From Actinomycetota bacterium (GTDB lineage: Bacteria > Actinomycetota > Acidimicrobiia > Acidimicrobiales > Poriferisodalaceae): a stretch of 64,000 bases of DNA. Position 1 is the first letter of the stretch; every line of letters begins with the position of its first letter. The stretch lies in NCBI GenBank assembly GCA_014238065.1, contig JABABU010000003.1, positions 124,001 to 188,000 of the forward strand, given 5' to 3'. The notes beneath the pieces are model-generated. The model saw nothing but the letters and a program-made list of their open reading frames with translations, searched no databases and had not been told where the DNA came from. The translations under genes were made by a program, and so were the position numbers. Shown piece after piece: positions 8,920 to 17,476 of this stretch.

Positions 8920-10320
8920 CTAGCGCGACTGGCCAGCCGGCCGAGTTCGGCGCTCCATGCCGTCATCACTCGGTGAGGAATACAATGTCTTCTCCGAGGC
9001 GAGCACCAGGCCGATCAGCAGGAACAGGCCGACGGTCACGCGCGTGTGTTCGAAGCTCGACGACACCAAGGCCCTTCCGAGAATCGCGAACGCACCGAGC
9101 ATCGAGGTCATCGCAAGACCGGCGATGACGCTGTCCTCGTGACGCTCCCATACCCGCGCCGCCGACCGAACCGTCATAACCAGCGCCAGAAGAAAGAATC
9201 CAAGTCCTACCACTCCCGATCGCGCTGCAATGTCGAACAACACGTTGTGGAATGCCGTGGTGACCTCAGGAGCAGGGAACTTTCTCTCGATAGTGCCTTG
9301 AACACCAAGCCCGGCGCCTGTGATCGGTGAGGCGGTGATGACATCAGTGGCTTCGGACCACAGTTGGAACCTTTCGTTCGTCGTAGTGGCCTGCGTGTCG
9401 GAGAGCACAGCCTCCTCGAACTGATCGACGAACGCTGGGCTGGCGCCACCAGAGGCGAAGACGCTGACGGCGCCAACGATGAGGAATAGTGAGAACACAA
9501 ATCCGACATCGACTGCGGTGAGTTGGACCCTTCGACGCCACGTTGAGCCGAGCGCTACGAGAGTCAGCAGCAGTAGCAGCACGAGCACGGCCAGATATGG
9601 CCCACCCTGGGTTTCGGCGATGGGAGCCGCAACGAGAGCGAGTGCTGGAAGCACCACCATCAGCCGACGCCTTCCGCCTGACACTTCCGCGACGATCGCC
9701 ATCACCCCGAGGATGGGGAACATGGTTCGAGCGTCGGCGCCGAGCGCACCAAGAGCTCGGAATCCGATGATGGGTGCATCGAGAGTAAGCGACAACTCGG
9801 CAAAATGGGTGAAGACGAGAATCGCCCCCACGATGCCGACCGCTCTGCCAACTCGTGGCAACCAGTCGCCTCCGAGGAGTTTGTTCACATCGACGCCGGC
9901 AACGATGATCATCACGCACACGCCGACCAGCGGTCCCCTGAGCTGCGCAATGACCATCGGGACACTGTGGCCTCCGGAGTAGCCAATAGGCCCCGCGGTG
10001 CTGTACCAGACGATGAAACAGAACCACATCAGAACGGGAGCGCTGACGTACCGGGGAACCTTCGACGTCAGTGTTCGCGCGATCAGCGCCAACGGAATCA
10101 CGATGTCGGCGGGCCTGGCGTCAAAGGGACCAAGCGGCAGCCTGAACAACCCGATGGGTGTCCTAAATGCATCCGGTTGTACGACCATCTCGAGAAGCAA
10201 CAGCGCCAGAAGAATACGAACGACAACGTGGCGCCGACCTTCAGTCTCAAGTTTGATGAAGTAGCTGGTCAACCCAGCCGCACCAAGAAGCGCCGTGATG
10301 CCAACCAGCGCGAGCGCCAT
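8920..10320 (-). CDS. O-antigen ligase / Wzy-type polymerase-like membrane protein
   Basis: 466 residues with ten or more hydrophobic segments and one larger extracellular loop (about 285-350). It ends with the Wzy_C-type pattern ASPITGAGLGVQG...AFHNVLFDIAARSGVVGLG, in which the His and the following helix are the conserved part of O-antigen ligases and polymerases. In a Gram-positive-type cell it would polymerise lipid-linked repeat units or transfer the polymer to an acceptor. It lies 9 bases downstream of the Wzz/BY-kinase gene, a classic pairing. Confidence 0.85.
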   Translation of the reverse strand: MALALVGITALLGAAGLTSYFIKLETEGRRHVVVRILLALLLLEMVVQPDAFRTPIGLFRLPLGPFDARPADIVIPLALIARTLTSKVPRYVSAPVLMWFCFIVWYSTAGPIGYSGGHSVPMVIAQLRGPLVGVCVMIIVAGVDVNKLLGGDWLPRVGRAVGIVGAILVFTHFAELSLTLDAPIIGFRALGALGADARTMFPILGVMAIVAEVSGGRRRLMVVLPALALVAAPIAETQGGPYLAVLVLLLLLTLVALGSTWRRRVQLTAVDVGFVFSLFLIVGAVSVFASGGASPAFVDQFEEAVLSDTQATTTNERFQLWSEATDVITASPITGAGLGVQGTIERKFPAPEVTTAFHNVLFDIAARSGVVGLGFFLLALVMTVRSAARVWERHEDSVIAGLAMTSMLGAFAILGRALVSSSFEHTRVTVGLFLLIGLVLASEKTLYSSPSDDGMERRTRPAGQSR

Positions 10321-10329
10321 CGGTCAGAC

Positions 10330-11682
10330 CTACGATCGACTCGCCACTGCATCGCGGGCTCGGGGGCTCTTCGGAGGGGACGTTTTGTAACTGTAGTAGT
10401 CGTGACCCCGAGACCACCAGCGACGCCGGACACGGTTGATCACGACACCGAGCAACTCAGCACCCTGCTCACGGAGTTCTGCGACAGCGTTCGCCAGCTC
10501 CGGCAGGTTCACCGAACTCGCGTCGACAACCAGAATCACGTGGCCACATGTGCTGATCACTTGTGGCGTCTCGGCAACCATCTCGATCGGTGGTGCATCG
10601 ACAATGACGACGTCGGCTCCCCGAGCTGCCTCCTCGATGGCCCGCGGGAGATTTACAGCAACAACGTCTGCCGGTGAGCGGTCGGGAAGACCAGCTGGAA
10701 CAAATCGTAGACCCCGAGATGATGTTGGCTGCAGAACCTCGTCCAAGCGGGCGGTACCAAGGTCGGCAAGACCCCGGTCCATGGGGCGCCCAAGCCGGTG
10801 GTGGAGCGAGGGTCGTCTGAGGTCGGAATCAATCAAGATCACCCGCTGGCCGACAGACGCTAGTGCCCAACCGATGCCAGCGGACACAGAGCTCTTTCCC
10901 TCGCCCATTTGGTACGACGACACAGCAATGGCCCTTGGCTGCTGGGCAACGATCCTGAACTCGAGGTTGGACCGCAGGCTCTTGAATGACTCAGACAGCA
11001 TCGTCGAGCCGTCGTCAAGGATGTCGACGAGTGCAAGATCAGTCCTTCGCAGCAAACGCATGCGGGGAAGTTCGCCGATCACGTTGGTGCCCAGACGCTG
11101 GCGAATGAGTTCTGCGTTGTCGAATGCGTCGCGTACACGGCCAGCGAAGATCGCCGCGAAGGCGGCAGCAATCAGTCCAAGCACACCAGCCGCAAGCATG
11201 ATCGGAACCGGTCGCGGGGAAATCGGCGTATTCGGCTCGACAGCGTGGTCCAGGATTTCGATCCGAATCGTGGCGGCCAGAGTCTCGTCCGCAATGATCG
11301 TCTCGGAGATCATGTTGGCCCAGTACGCAGCGGCCTGAGGGGAAGGAGATTCTGCCTGAACCGTGAGCACCGAGGTCTGCGCCAGCACGGTGACTGACAC
11401 ACCGAAAGGTGCGAGCTCGGAAGGAATGGTCTCCCTGATCTGCAACTTTATGCTGCGGCTCTCGGCTGTCGTGATCACGATCGGGATCTGGAACTGCGTC
11501 AGCTTGGCGGGATCTGAACCACCGGCTGCGATGACTGGCTGTGCCGAAAGGCTCGTGGAAGCACGGTACGTGGGCTGCGGCAAGAAGGCAGCGGCGATGC
11601 CGATAACGATGCAGAGATCAAACGCGAGGATGGCGAACAGCCAATTGCGACGAAGGGTCAGCCGGAGATCGCGAATGTCCAT
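10330..11682 (-). CDS. Fused chain-length regulator and BY-type tyrosine kinase (Wzz/CpsCD-like)
   Basis: 450 residues. N-terminal Wzz domain between two membrane segments (about 14-33 and 160-180). The cytoplasmic ATPase domain has Walker A QMGEGKSS (258-265), Walker A' VILIDSDLRRP (281-291) and Walker B VVIVDAPP (358-365). The tail has a small tyrosine cluster (Tyr429, Tyr430, Tyr432), the autophosphorylation site type of BY-kinases. It controls polymer length and export with the Wzy/Wzx proteins. The Wzz and kinase parts are in one chain as in proteobacteria, rather than split as in firmicutes. The likely opposing phosphatase is at 21696-22268. Start ATG with GAGGAC seven bases upstream. 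Confidence 0.92.
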   Translation of the reverse strand: MDIRDLRLTLRRNWLFAILAFDLCIVIGIAAAFLPQPTYRASTSLSAQPVIAAGGSDPAKLTQFQIPIVITTAESRSIKLQIRETIPSELAPFGVSVTVLAQTSVLTVQAESPSPQAAAYWANMISETIIADETLAATIRIEILDHAVEPNTPISPRPVPIMLAAGVLGLIAAAFAAIFAGRVRDAFDNAELIRQRLGTNVIGELPRMRLLRRTDLALVDILDDGSTMLSESFKSLRSNLEFRIVAQQPRAIAVSSYQMGEGKSSVSAGIGWALASVGQRVILIDSDLRRPSLHHRLGRPMDRGLADLGTARLDEVLQPTSSRGLRFVPAGLPDRSPADVVAVNLPRAIEEAARGADVVIVDAPPIEMVAETPQVISTCGHVILVVDASSVNLPELANAVAELREQGAELLGVVINRVRRRWWSRGHDYYSYKTSPPKSPRARDAVASRS

Positions 11683-11801
11683 GGATGTCGTCCTCGGTTT
11701 GTGTCACCAGGGACGTCGGCGACCCGTGGTGGAGTGAACACTACCTGTTCTGTTTGGTCGGCCGATGGAGGCGAAATTCAATCCCAGAACCGAGGTCCAC
11801 A

Positions 11802-12944
11802 TCAGACGAGGGCTCGATAGGAGTCGATCAGGATCTTTCCTTGGCCATCGATCCCGAACGATTTGGCCTGATGATTCGCGGCCTCGACGATCCGGGCTCG
11901 ATCGGCCGAGTCCAGCAGACGAGTGAGTGCGGCTGCGAGATCTGGCACGTCTTCTGGTTCGAACAGCCAACCCGTGGACCCGTCCTCGACGATGTCAGAC
12001 ACACCGAGCAGGTCGGGCGCAACGACCGGGGTTCGGCTCGCCTGAGCCTCGAGTATCGAACGCCCGAACGCCTCGACGGTGCACACGCTCGCCAGCACGT
12101 CGATGGCCGCCATCACTTCAGGCATGTCCGATTGGGCCCCTGCGAAGGTCACCCGCCCTGGCAGCTTCTCGTTGGCGTGCGCGGTGAGATCGTCGAGGTA
12201 CTTCGCTCCCGCAATGTGGGTGGCGCCAACGACGCTCAGTTCGACATCGGTCCTGTCCAGTTCGGCCAACGCATCGATCAACAGTTCGATGCGCTTGTCA
12301 CGATCAACGCGACCGACGACGCCGATGAGGGTTGCGTCGCCCCGACTTCCGAGCCTCATCCGTAGCTCCTGGTCCCGCGCGACAGCACCCGTGAAGCGGT
12401 TGAGATCGACGGCTGGATTCACCACCTTCACGTTCCGGCGACCAGGTCCGAGAGTGGCGGCAGTCGAGGAACTGTTGGCCAGGACGAGCGAAGAGAGTCG
12501 TCCAGCAAGCCGGAGTATGCGTTGCCCGATGCCAGGCCTGACCACGTCGTGCACATCGATCACCGAAGGCCTCCTGGCGAACTTCGCCGCCAGCACTACC
12601 TCAAGATGTGCCGTTCGACTGTGGCTCTGCACCAGATCGTACTGACCGATGATCGGGCGTAACCGGCGTGCCGCTCCGAGTATCTCGATCAGTTGCGACA
12701 GCATGGCACCGATGCCGGGACGGGAATCGTCTTCGGTCCGGAGACCGAGCCGCTGGCCCAGGTCGAGGATCGTGACGTCACATCCTTGGTGGCGGAACGC
12801 GTCGGCAAATGGGCCCTCGTCAGGAGCGAGAAGTGTCGGAGACACCCCTGCTGCCTTGAGTACCGGCAGATACTCGGCAAGGCGCATCTGGGCACCCCAC
12901 ATCGCTGGCGTGTGGCTGATGACGAGAAGCCGCAGCTCGCTCAC
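11802..12944 (-). CDS. Family 4 glycosyltransferase (GT-B)
   Basis: About 380 residues. N-terminal LLVISHTPAMWGAQMRLAEYL is the acceptor-side GT-B start. IGVVGRVDRDKRIELLIDAL and EAFGRSILEAQASRTPVVA give the donor-binding domain with the E-x7-E motif. The GTG at 12944 lies eight bases past the epimerase stop and starts right at the fold. An ATG at 12983 would add 13 residues and overlap the epimerase gene. No strong Shine-Dalgarno at either, so coupling is likely. The donor is unknown; a GDP-L-sugar from the adjacent epimerase is a reasonable guess. Confidence 0.87.
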   Translation of the reverse strand: MSELRLLVISHTPAMWGAQMRLAEYLPVLKAAGVSPTLLAPDEGPFADAFRHQGCDVTILDLGQRLGLRTEDDSRPGIGAMLSQLIEILGAARRLRPIIGQYDLVQSHSRTAHLEVVLAAKFARRPSVIDVHDVVRPGIGQRILRLAGRLSSLVLANSSSTAATLGPGRRNVKVVNPAVDLNRFTGAVARDQELRMRLGSRGDATLIGVVGRVDRDKRIELLIDALAELDRTDVELSVVGATHIAGAKYLDDLTAHANEKLPGRVTFAGAQSDMPEVMAAIDVLASVCTVEAFGRSILEAQASRTPVVAPDLLGVSDIVEDGSTGWLFEPEDVPDLAAALTRLLDSADRARIVEAANHQAKSFGIDGQGKILIDSYRALV

Positions 12945-12952
12945 GTCCGAGG

Positions 12953-13933
12953 TCAGGCGCCGACCATTTGGTCGTGGATCCATCGATAGGTCCTCTCCAT
13001 GCCGTCGCGAAGCGACACAGAAGGAGCCCAACCCATGAGTTCCTGGATCATCGTGTTGTCGCTGTTCCGACCGCGAACACCCTGGGGAGCATCAGTCTTG
13101 TATGAGCGATTCAGCGTGATCCCACCGATTTCCTCGACGATGCTCACGAGCTCGTTGATCGACACCAATTCGTCGCTGCCGAGGTTGATGGGTTCGATGA
13201 TGTCGGAATCGAGAATGCGACGGGTACCTTCGAGACAGTCATCGATGTACATGAAGCTGCGGGTCTGTTCGCCATCACCCCAGATCTCGATGGAGTGGTC
13301 GCCGGTCATCTTGGCCTCGATCACCTTGCGACACATCGCAGCGGGCGCCTTCTCACGACCGCCGTCGTAGGTGCCGTGAGGCCCGTAGACGTTGTGATAA
13401 CGGGCCACACGGGTCTGCATGCCGAAGTCCTCGCGGAAGTGGCGGGCCATGCGCTCACTGAACAGCTTCTCCCAGCCATAACCGTCTTCAGGCTCTGCGG
13501 GGTAAGCGTCAGATTCCTTGAGCGCAGTGATGTTGGCATCGATCTGTTTGTCGGCCGCATACACACAGGCGGACGACGAGTAGAAAAGGCGCTCGACGCC
13601 GTGTTCCTGAGCTGCGACCAACACGTGGGTACTGGTCAGCACCGACAGCATGCACAGAGCGCGGTTGTTCTCGATGAATCCCATGCCGCCCATGTCGGCG
13701 GCCAGGTTGTAGACCGTCGAAGCACCGTCGAGAGCCTTCATGCACGAGTCGCGCATGGTGAGATCGAGTTGCATGTCCTCGACACCGTCATGATGTTGGT
13801 ACCACTCACCCATCGGCTTGACGTCGACCGAGCGGACGTTGATGTGGCCCTCCTCAAGCAAGCGAGCCACGAGATGACCCCCAATGAATCCACCACCACC
13901 GGTGACGACCACGAGGTCGGTCTTGTCGGTCAT
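12953..13933 (-). CDS. GDP-mannose 3,5-epimerase-like enzyme (extended SDR)
   Basis: 326 residues. NAD site TGGGGFIGGH at 11-20. Residues matching the plant GDP-mannose 3,5-epimerase active site are all present with identical spacing: Cys123 (SSSACVY), Tyr152 and Lys156 (GYGWEK), and Lys195 (GGREKAPAA), corresponding to Cys145, Tyr174, Lys178 and Lys217 of the Arabidopsis enzyme. NLAADMGGMGFIENN and GVRGRNSDNT are also family hallmarks. The product would be GDP-L-galactose and/or GDP-L-gulose. It overlaps the upstream GT4 gene by ATGA and is followed by another GT4, so the sugar is probably built into the polymer rather than used for ascorbate. Confidence 0.88.
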   Translation of the reverse strand: MTDKTDLVVVTGGGGFIGGHLVARLLEEGHINVRSVDVKPMGEWYQHHDGVEDMQLDLTMRDSCMKALDGASTVYNLAADMGGMGFIENNRALCMLSVLTSTHVLVAAQEHGVERLFYSSSACVYAADKQIDANITALKESDAYPAEPEDGYGWEKLFSERMARHFREDFGMQTRVARYHNVYGPHGTYDGGREKAPAAMCRKVIEAKMTGDHSIEIWGDGEQTRSFMYIDDCLEGTRRILDSDIIEPINLGSDELVSINELVSIVEEIGGITLNRSYKTDAPQGVRGRNSDNTMIQELMGWAPSVSLRDGMERTYRWIHDQMVGA

Positions 13934-15156
13934 CGGATTCGGACTCCTCTCGCCGCGCGGACCGCGACTGCGTACTCGAAGGCTTCTTCGAACCTGTCGG
14001 CAATGTTTTCGATCTGAAAAGTGCCTTCAGCGTATCTACGCGCCGATTTTCCGAGGCGCGTCCTGAGCTCACTATCACGGTAGAGCTCCTTTGCTGCGGC
14101 GACAAAGGCGTAGTCGTCGTGGGGGGACACGACTATTCCGGCCTGGTTGCCGACGATCGTTCGCGCCGCCAGGTTCTCTGGCGGCATGGAGGCCAGGAGC
14201 GGCCGACCCGAACACAAGTAGCTGAGGACCTTCGAAGGAACCGAATAGACACCAGCATCTCTCTCCAGAACAGCAATCAGCACGTCGGCCGAGGCGAGCA
14301 CCTCTGGAAGCCGGGCATAGGGCTGGTACGGAAGCTGAACGAGATTGAGTACATCAGCTTTCTTCTTCTCCGTACGCAACCAGTCGGCCCCCTGGCCTTC
14401 CGAGACGACCAGCACCGTGACGTCAGGGAGCTCTTTGGCAATCCGAAGGAGGAGGTCGGGTCGGTGTTTGTGTCCGATCGTCCCCGAGTAGGCAAAGAGG
14501 AACTTATCCTCGAGGCCGAATTCCACGGCCCACTCGTTCTCTCTCGCGAGGGGTGGAATTTCCTCGATCGGAGCCCAGTTCGGCACGACGGCGACCCGAC
14601 GGGTGTCGACTCCCCAGCGGCGAAGGATCGGCATGAAGTCGTCGGTGATCGACACGACGCCGTCTGAGCGTTTGAGCATCTGCCGCTCAAGCCACCCGAA
14701 GAACGATCCGATGACGTCGCCGAACCAGCCCATTCGCTGCCGAAGAGCACCGGTCATCAGCAAGCTGTACACGTCCTGTAGCCAGAACACGAACGGGACT
14801 CGCTGCTTCGACACCCACGCCATCAGGACCAGCTGAGCCAAGAGCGGTGTGTTCGACGAGACAACGATGTCCGGCGCGAACTCGCGGACCCTGTTCCGCA
14901 GAACTCTCCCGTACCTGAACTCGTGACTGGTCCTTCGAAACAGGCTGTACTTGGCGAACTGGAGGCCGATGCCGACCGACTCGATCTCCAGGGTGTCCGG
15001 ATCGTCGGGTCCGACCTCGGTCGCACCTTGTCCTGTGAGGAAGTCGCTGGAGTAGAGGTGGAGTACCCGATGGCCCCGTTTGGCAAGCGCGCGGCTGAGC
15101 TGGAGTTGAAAGGGGTGGCCCGAGTAATCATGTACGAGCACGCGACGTGTAGTCAT
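13930..15156 (-). CDS. Family 4 glycosyltransferase (WbuB-like)
   Basis: 408 residues. VLVHDYSGHPFQLQLSRALAKRGHRV opens a GT-B fold. KFLFAYSGTIGHKHRPDLLL and SVPSKVLSYLCSGRPLLAS form the nucleotide-binding half, as in the WbuB-like putative L-fucosamine transferases. The segment PFVFWLQDVYSLLMTG is characteristic of that group. It sits one base after the stop of the 15158-16447 gene and overlaps the epimerase start by ATGA, so it belongs to one tightly packed operon. Confidence 0.88.
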   Translation of the reverse strand: MTTRRVLVHDYSGHPFQLQLSRALAKRGHRVLHLYSSDFLTGQGATEVGPDDPDTLEIESVGIGLQFAKYSLFRRTSHEFRYGRVLRNRVREFAPDIVVSSNTPLLAQLVLMAWVSKQRVPFVFWLQDVYSLLMTGALRQRMGWFGDVIGSFFGWLERQMLKRSDGVVSITDDFMPILRRWGVDTRRVAVVPNWAPIEEIPPLARENEWAVEFGLEDKFLFAYSGTIGHKHRPDLLLRIAKELPDVTVLVVSEGQGADWLRTEKKKADVLNLVQLPYQPYARLPEVLASADVLIAVLERDAGVYSVPSKVLSYLCSGRPLLASMPPENLAARTIVGNQAGIVVSPHDDYAFVAAAKELYRDSELRTRLGKSARRYAEGTFQIENIADRFEEAFEYAVAVRAARGVRIR

Positions 15157-15157
15157 G

Positions 15158-16447
15158 TCAACGTGTCCCCTCAGCGGTCCCGCCGTCGTCGGCGATGGTG
15201 TGTGCTTCGGATGTCATCTTGGAGAGCCTGTCGGCAAGTTTGCGCCCTCGATCGAGCCAATCGAACCGATCCCTCAACTTCGTCTGTGTTCGGTTGGCGA
15301 GCCTCTCGAGGTCACTGACCGAGTCAATGATCTCGACGATGTTTCGCGCCAGCTGATCGAGCGTCGAACCACCGATGATGTCGCGGCCCGGAGCGAGATC
15401 GATACCAGCCATCGAACCTTCGAGGGCAGCGATCGGCAGACCGGAATAGCCGTAGTCGAGTGCCTTCAGCTTGAACCCACCACCCACTGGTTCGGCGACG
15501 AGTCCGACCCGGCACGAGGCGAGCAACTCATCGACGTCGTCGACCCTGCCGAGGAAGGTCGCTGCGTGCCAACTGCCCTGCTGGGCTTCGACGAAGACTT
15601 CGTCGCCGCCGCCAGCGACGACAAGCTCGATGCCCGCCTCCGCGAACACGGTGTCAAATGCCGTCACAACGGCAACCACGTTTTCACGCTTCGCCTGCCA
15701 GTCGAGGCTTCCGAGAAGTAGGACTCGGCGTCCTCGCTCCGACAGCGGCACAGGATCAGGGTGACCCGCCGAGCGTCGTTCCCAACCGGGCGACAGGACC
15801 ATGGATCGCGAGAATTCGACGTCGTGGACGACAGACCTTCTGTCTTCGAGGGTGATCGTCGTCACCAGGTCGGCAGTGCGAAGAAGCTTGCGTTCAAGGC
15901 GAGCAATCCTGCGCGCGTCGATACGCAGGTACAGCCCCCTTGGGGACATCTTCGGTTGAGAACGTGCCCACTCGCTCCTGACTTTCGTCTCGTGATTGTG
16001 CGACACGTGGACGATCCGTCCCCCACTCCTGCGTCGCCAGGTCACGACCTGTCTGAGACACCATCCCGACATCAGGTGGTCGACGACGACGACGTCTGGC
16101 CCTTCGTCGAGCGCAGCGGCGACGGCATCTCGGTGGCCATCGGTCGACAAGCGGGCAGCGATATGGGGCAGAGGACTCAGCAACGACGAACGACGCGACC
16201 GCGGCTCTGCGTCAATCGTGGTCCAGCGGGTACCCGTCGACGATGCAGGGGCCGCACCGATGGCCAGACCATGGACGGAACATCTCGTAGAAGCCAGCGC
16301 CTCGGTCAGCCCGCGGGTGTACATCGCGAGTCCGGATTCGACGCCGTTCGGCGAGACACCGCACAGCCACAGGACGCGAAGTGCACATCTGTCGGCGTGA
16401 GGCTGCGACATCGTCACTGGTGTCCATCGGTGTTCACCGACGTCCAT
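15158..16447 (-). CDS. GT-B fold glycosyltransferase (GT4-like)
   Basis: 429 residues from the ATG at 16447; an ATG at 16411 is equally plausible and neither has a clear Shine-Dalgarno. RVLWLCGVSPNGVESGLAMYTRGL is the N-terminal GT-B entry. RRVLLLGSLDWQAKRENV and FKLKALDYGYSGLPIAALEGS form the donor half. It is more divergent than the other two GT4 proteins. Residues 120-170 are rich in Arg and His, perhaps for membrane contact. Sugar specificity unknown. It is 22 bases downstream of the sulfotransferase gene. Confidence 0.8.
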   Translation of the reverse strand: MDVGEHRWTPVTMSQPHADRCALRVLWLCGVSPNGVESGLAMYTRGLTEALASTRCSVHGLAIGAAPASSTGTRWTTIDAEPRSRRSSLLSPLPHIAARLSTDGHRDAVAAALDEGPDVVVVDHLMSGWCLRQVVTWRRRSGGRIVHVSHNHETKVRSEWARSQPKMSPRGLYLRIDARRIARLERKLLRTADLVTTITLEDRRSVVHDVEFSRSMVLSPGWERRSAGHPDPVPLSERGRRVLLLGSLDWQAKRENVVAVVTAFDTVFAEAGIELVVAGGGDEVFVEAQQGSWHAATFLGRVDDVDELLASCRVGLVAEPVGGGFKLKALDYGYSGLPIAALEGSMAGIDLAPGRDIIGGSTLDQLARNIVEIIDSVSDLERLANRTQTKLRDRFDWLDRGRKLADRLSKMTSEAHTIADDGGTAEGTR

Positions 16448-16469
16448 TCAAGCAGTCCAGTGGTGTGGT

Positions 16470-17474
16470 TCAACGTCCGATGATCGGCTCGATTTCGTCG
16501 GGACGATAGATTCCGACCTCGAGGTCGTCCAAGATACGCATCGCTGACGAGCGATCGGCGAGCGAAACCGACTCGAGCGGAGACCTCACGAGCAGGTCTG
16601 CGTCACCGGAATGAATCGCTGCCCTTCGCTCTCGCGTCGAGAGACCCGACGATCGCGATGGTCGTTGCGCCGAGTCGAGCAACCGCGAAGGATCACCGAG
16701 CGACAGCCGGTCGGCAAGCATGGACACCGTCTCCACAGGCCTCATCACCGTTGCTTCGTACGAGACGTGGGTCCAGTCCTGGCGATCGGGCATCGACCTC
16801 ATCGCGATGAGGTTCTCGAGCCCCCAGTTCAGAACGAATCGGTCGAGTTCTGTGCCGGTCGTAAGAATGTCATGGCATTTGCCCTCGAGACCTCCTGTGA
16901 GGTAGCTGCCGATGAAACGAGGGTTGTCGAGATAGGCACGAACCGTGAGCGTCCAGTCGTTGCGAAGACACGAGAGGGCCTGCGTGATCGGATGTCGGGT
17001 CAGATATACGACATCGATGTCGAACTCGTCATCGAGCCAGCAGATGATGCTCTTGGCACCAACGATCTTGAGCACCTGGCGCGATGTGGTGCGACGGTAT
17101 CCCCGCGACCAGATTCGGAAAGGTGCGTTGACCGGAATGTCACCAGCGAGCAGCGAGTCGACATATGGCGTCAGTCGTTCCAGCTGATCAGCCGACGGAC
17201 ACACGATCTGACCGTCGAGATACTTCGGCATCGTCCGATAGTGCCCAGGGGTGAGGTTCGCCGTCCCCACCGAGAATGGTTGGTCGAGCGGACGACAGCC
17301 TTCGGAAGCGGCGATGACCTCCATAAGCCACGTGGAACCGCCACGCCGCGTGGCGAACAGGCCGATGTCGTTGAGTTCGCCAGGAGTGTGCCGCCCGATC
17401 AACCACACCGCTTCTTTGACACTCGACCTCAGCGCGCGCCGTAGGTTCGCTGAACGAGGTTCGCCCGCATCCAT
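16470..17474 (-). CDS. PAPS-dependent carbohydrate sulfotransferase
   Basis: 334 residues. The 5'-phosphosulfate loop is LFATRRGGSTWLMEV (about 39-53), and the 3'-phosphate site is VVYLTRHPITQALSCLRNDW with the conserved Arg and Ser. This is the Stf0/Sulfotransfer_1 architecture. No signal peptide: it would act in the cytoplasm on lipid-linked intermediates or on precursors. Its stop-to-start distances in the operon are short (2 bases after the GH26 gene). Within a polysaccharide operon it implies a sulfate-decorated glycan. A sulfolipid role is the main alternative. Confidence 0.83.
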   Translation of the reverse strand: MDAGEPRSANLRRALRSSVKEAVWLIGRHTPGELNDIGLFATRRGGSTWLMEVIAASEGCRPLDQPFSVGTANLTPGHYRTMPKYLDGQIVCPSADQLERLTPYVDSLLAGDIPVNAPFRIWSRGYRRTTSRQVLKIVGAKSIICWLDDEFDIDVVYLTRHPITQALSCLRNDWTLTVRAYLDNPRFIGSYLTGGLEGKCHDILTTGTELDRFVLNWGLENLIAMRSMPDRQDWTHVSYEATVMRPVETVSMLADRLSLGDPSRLLDSAQRPSRSSGLSTRERRAAIHSGDADLLVRSPLESVSLADRSSAMRILDDLEVGIYRPDEIEPIIGR

Positions 17475-17476
17475 CT

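Noticed and set aside
9805..10677. 290-codon plus-strand frame opposite the ligase-like gene
   Set aside because: Antisense to a clear membrane protein; highly charged, with no recognisable domain.
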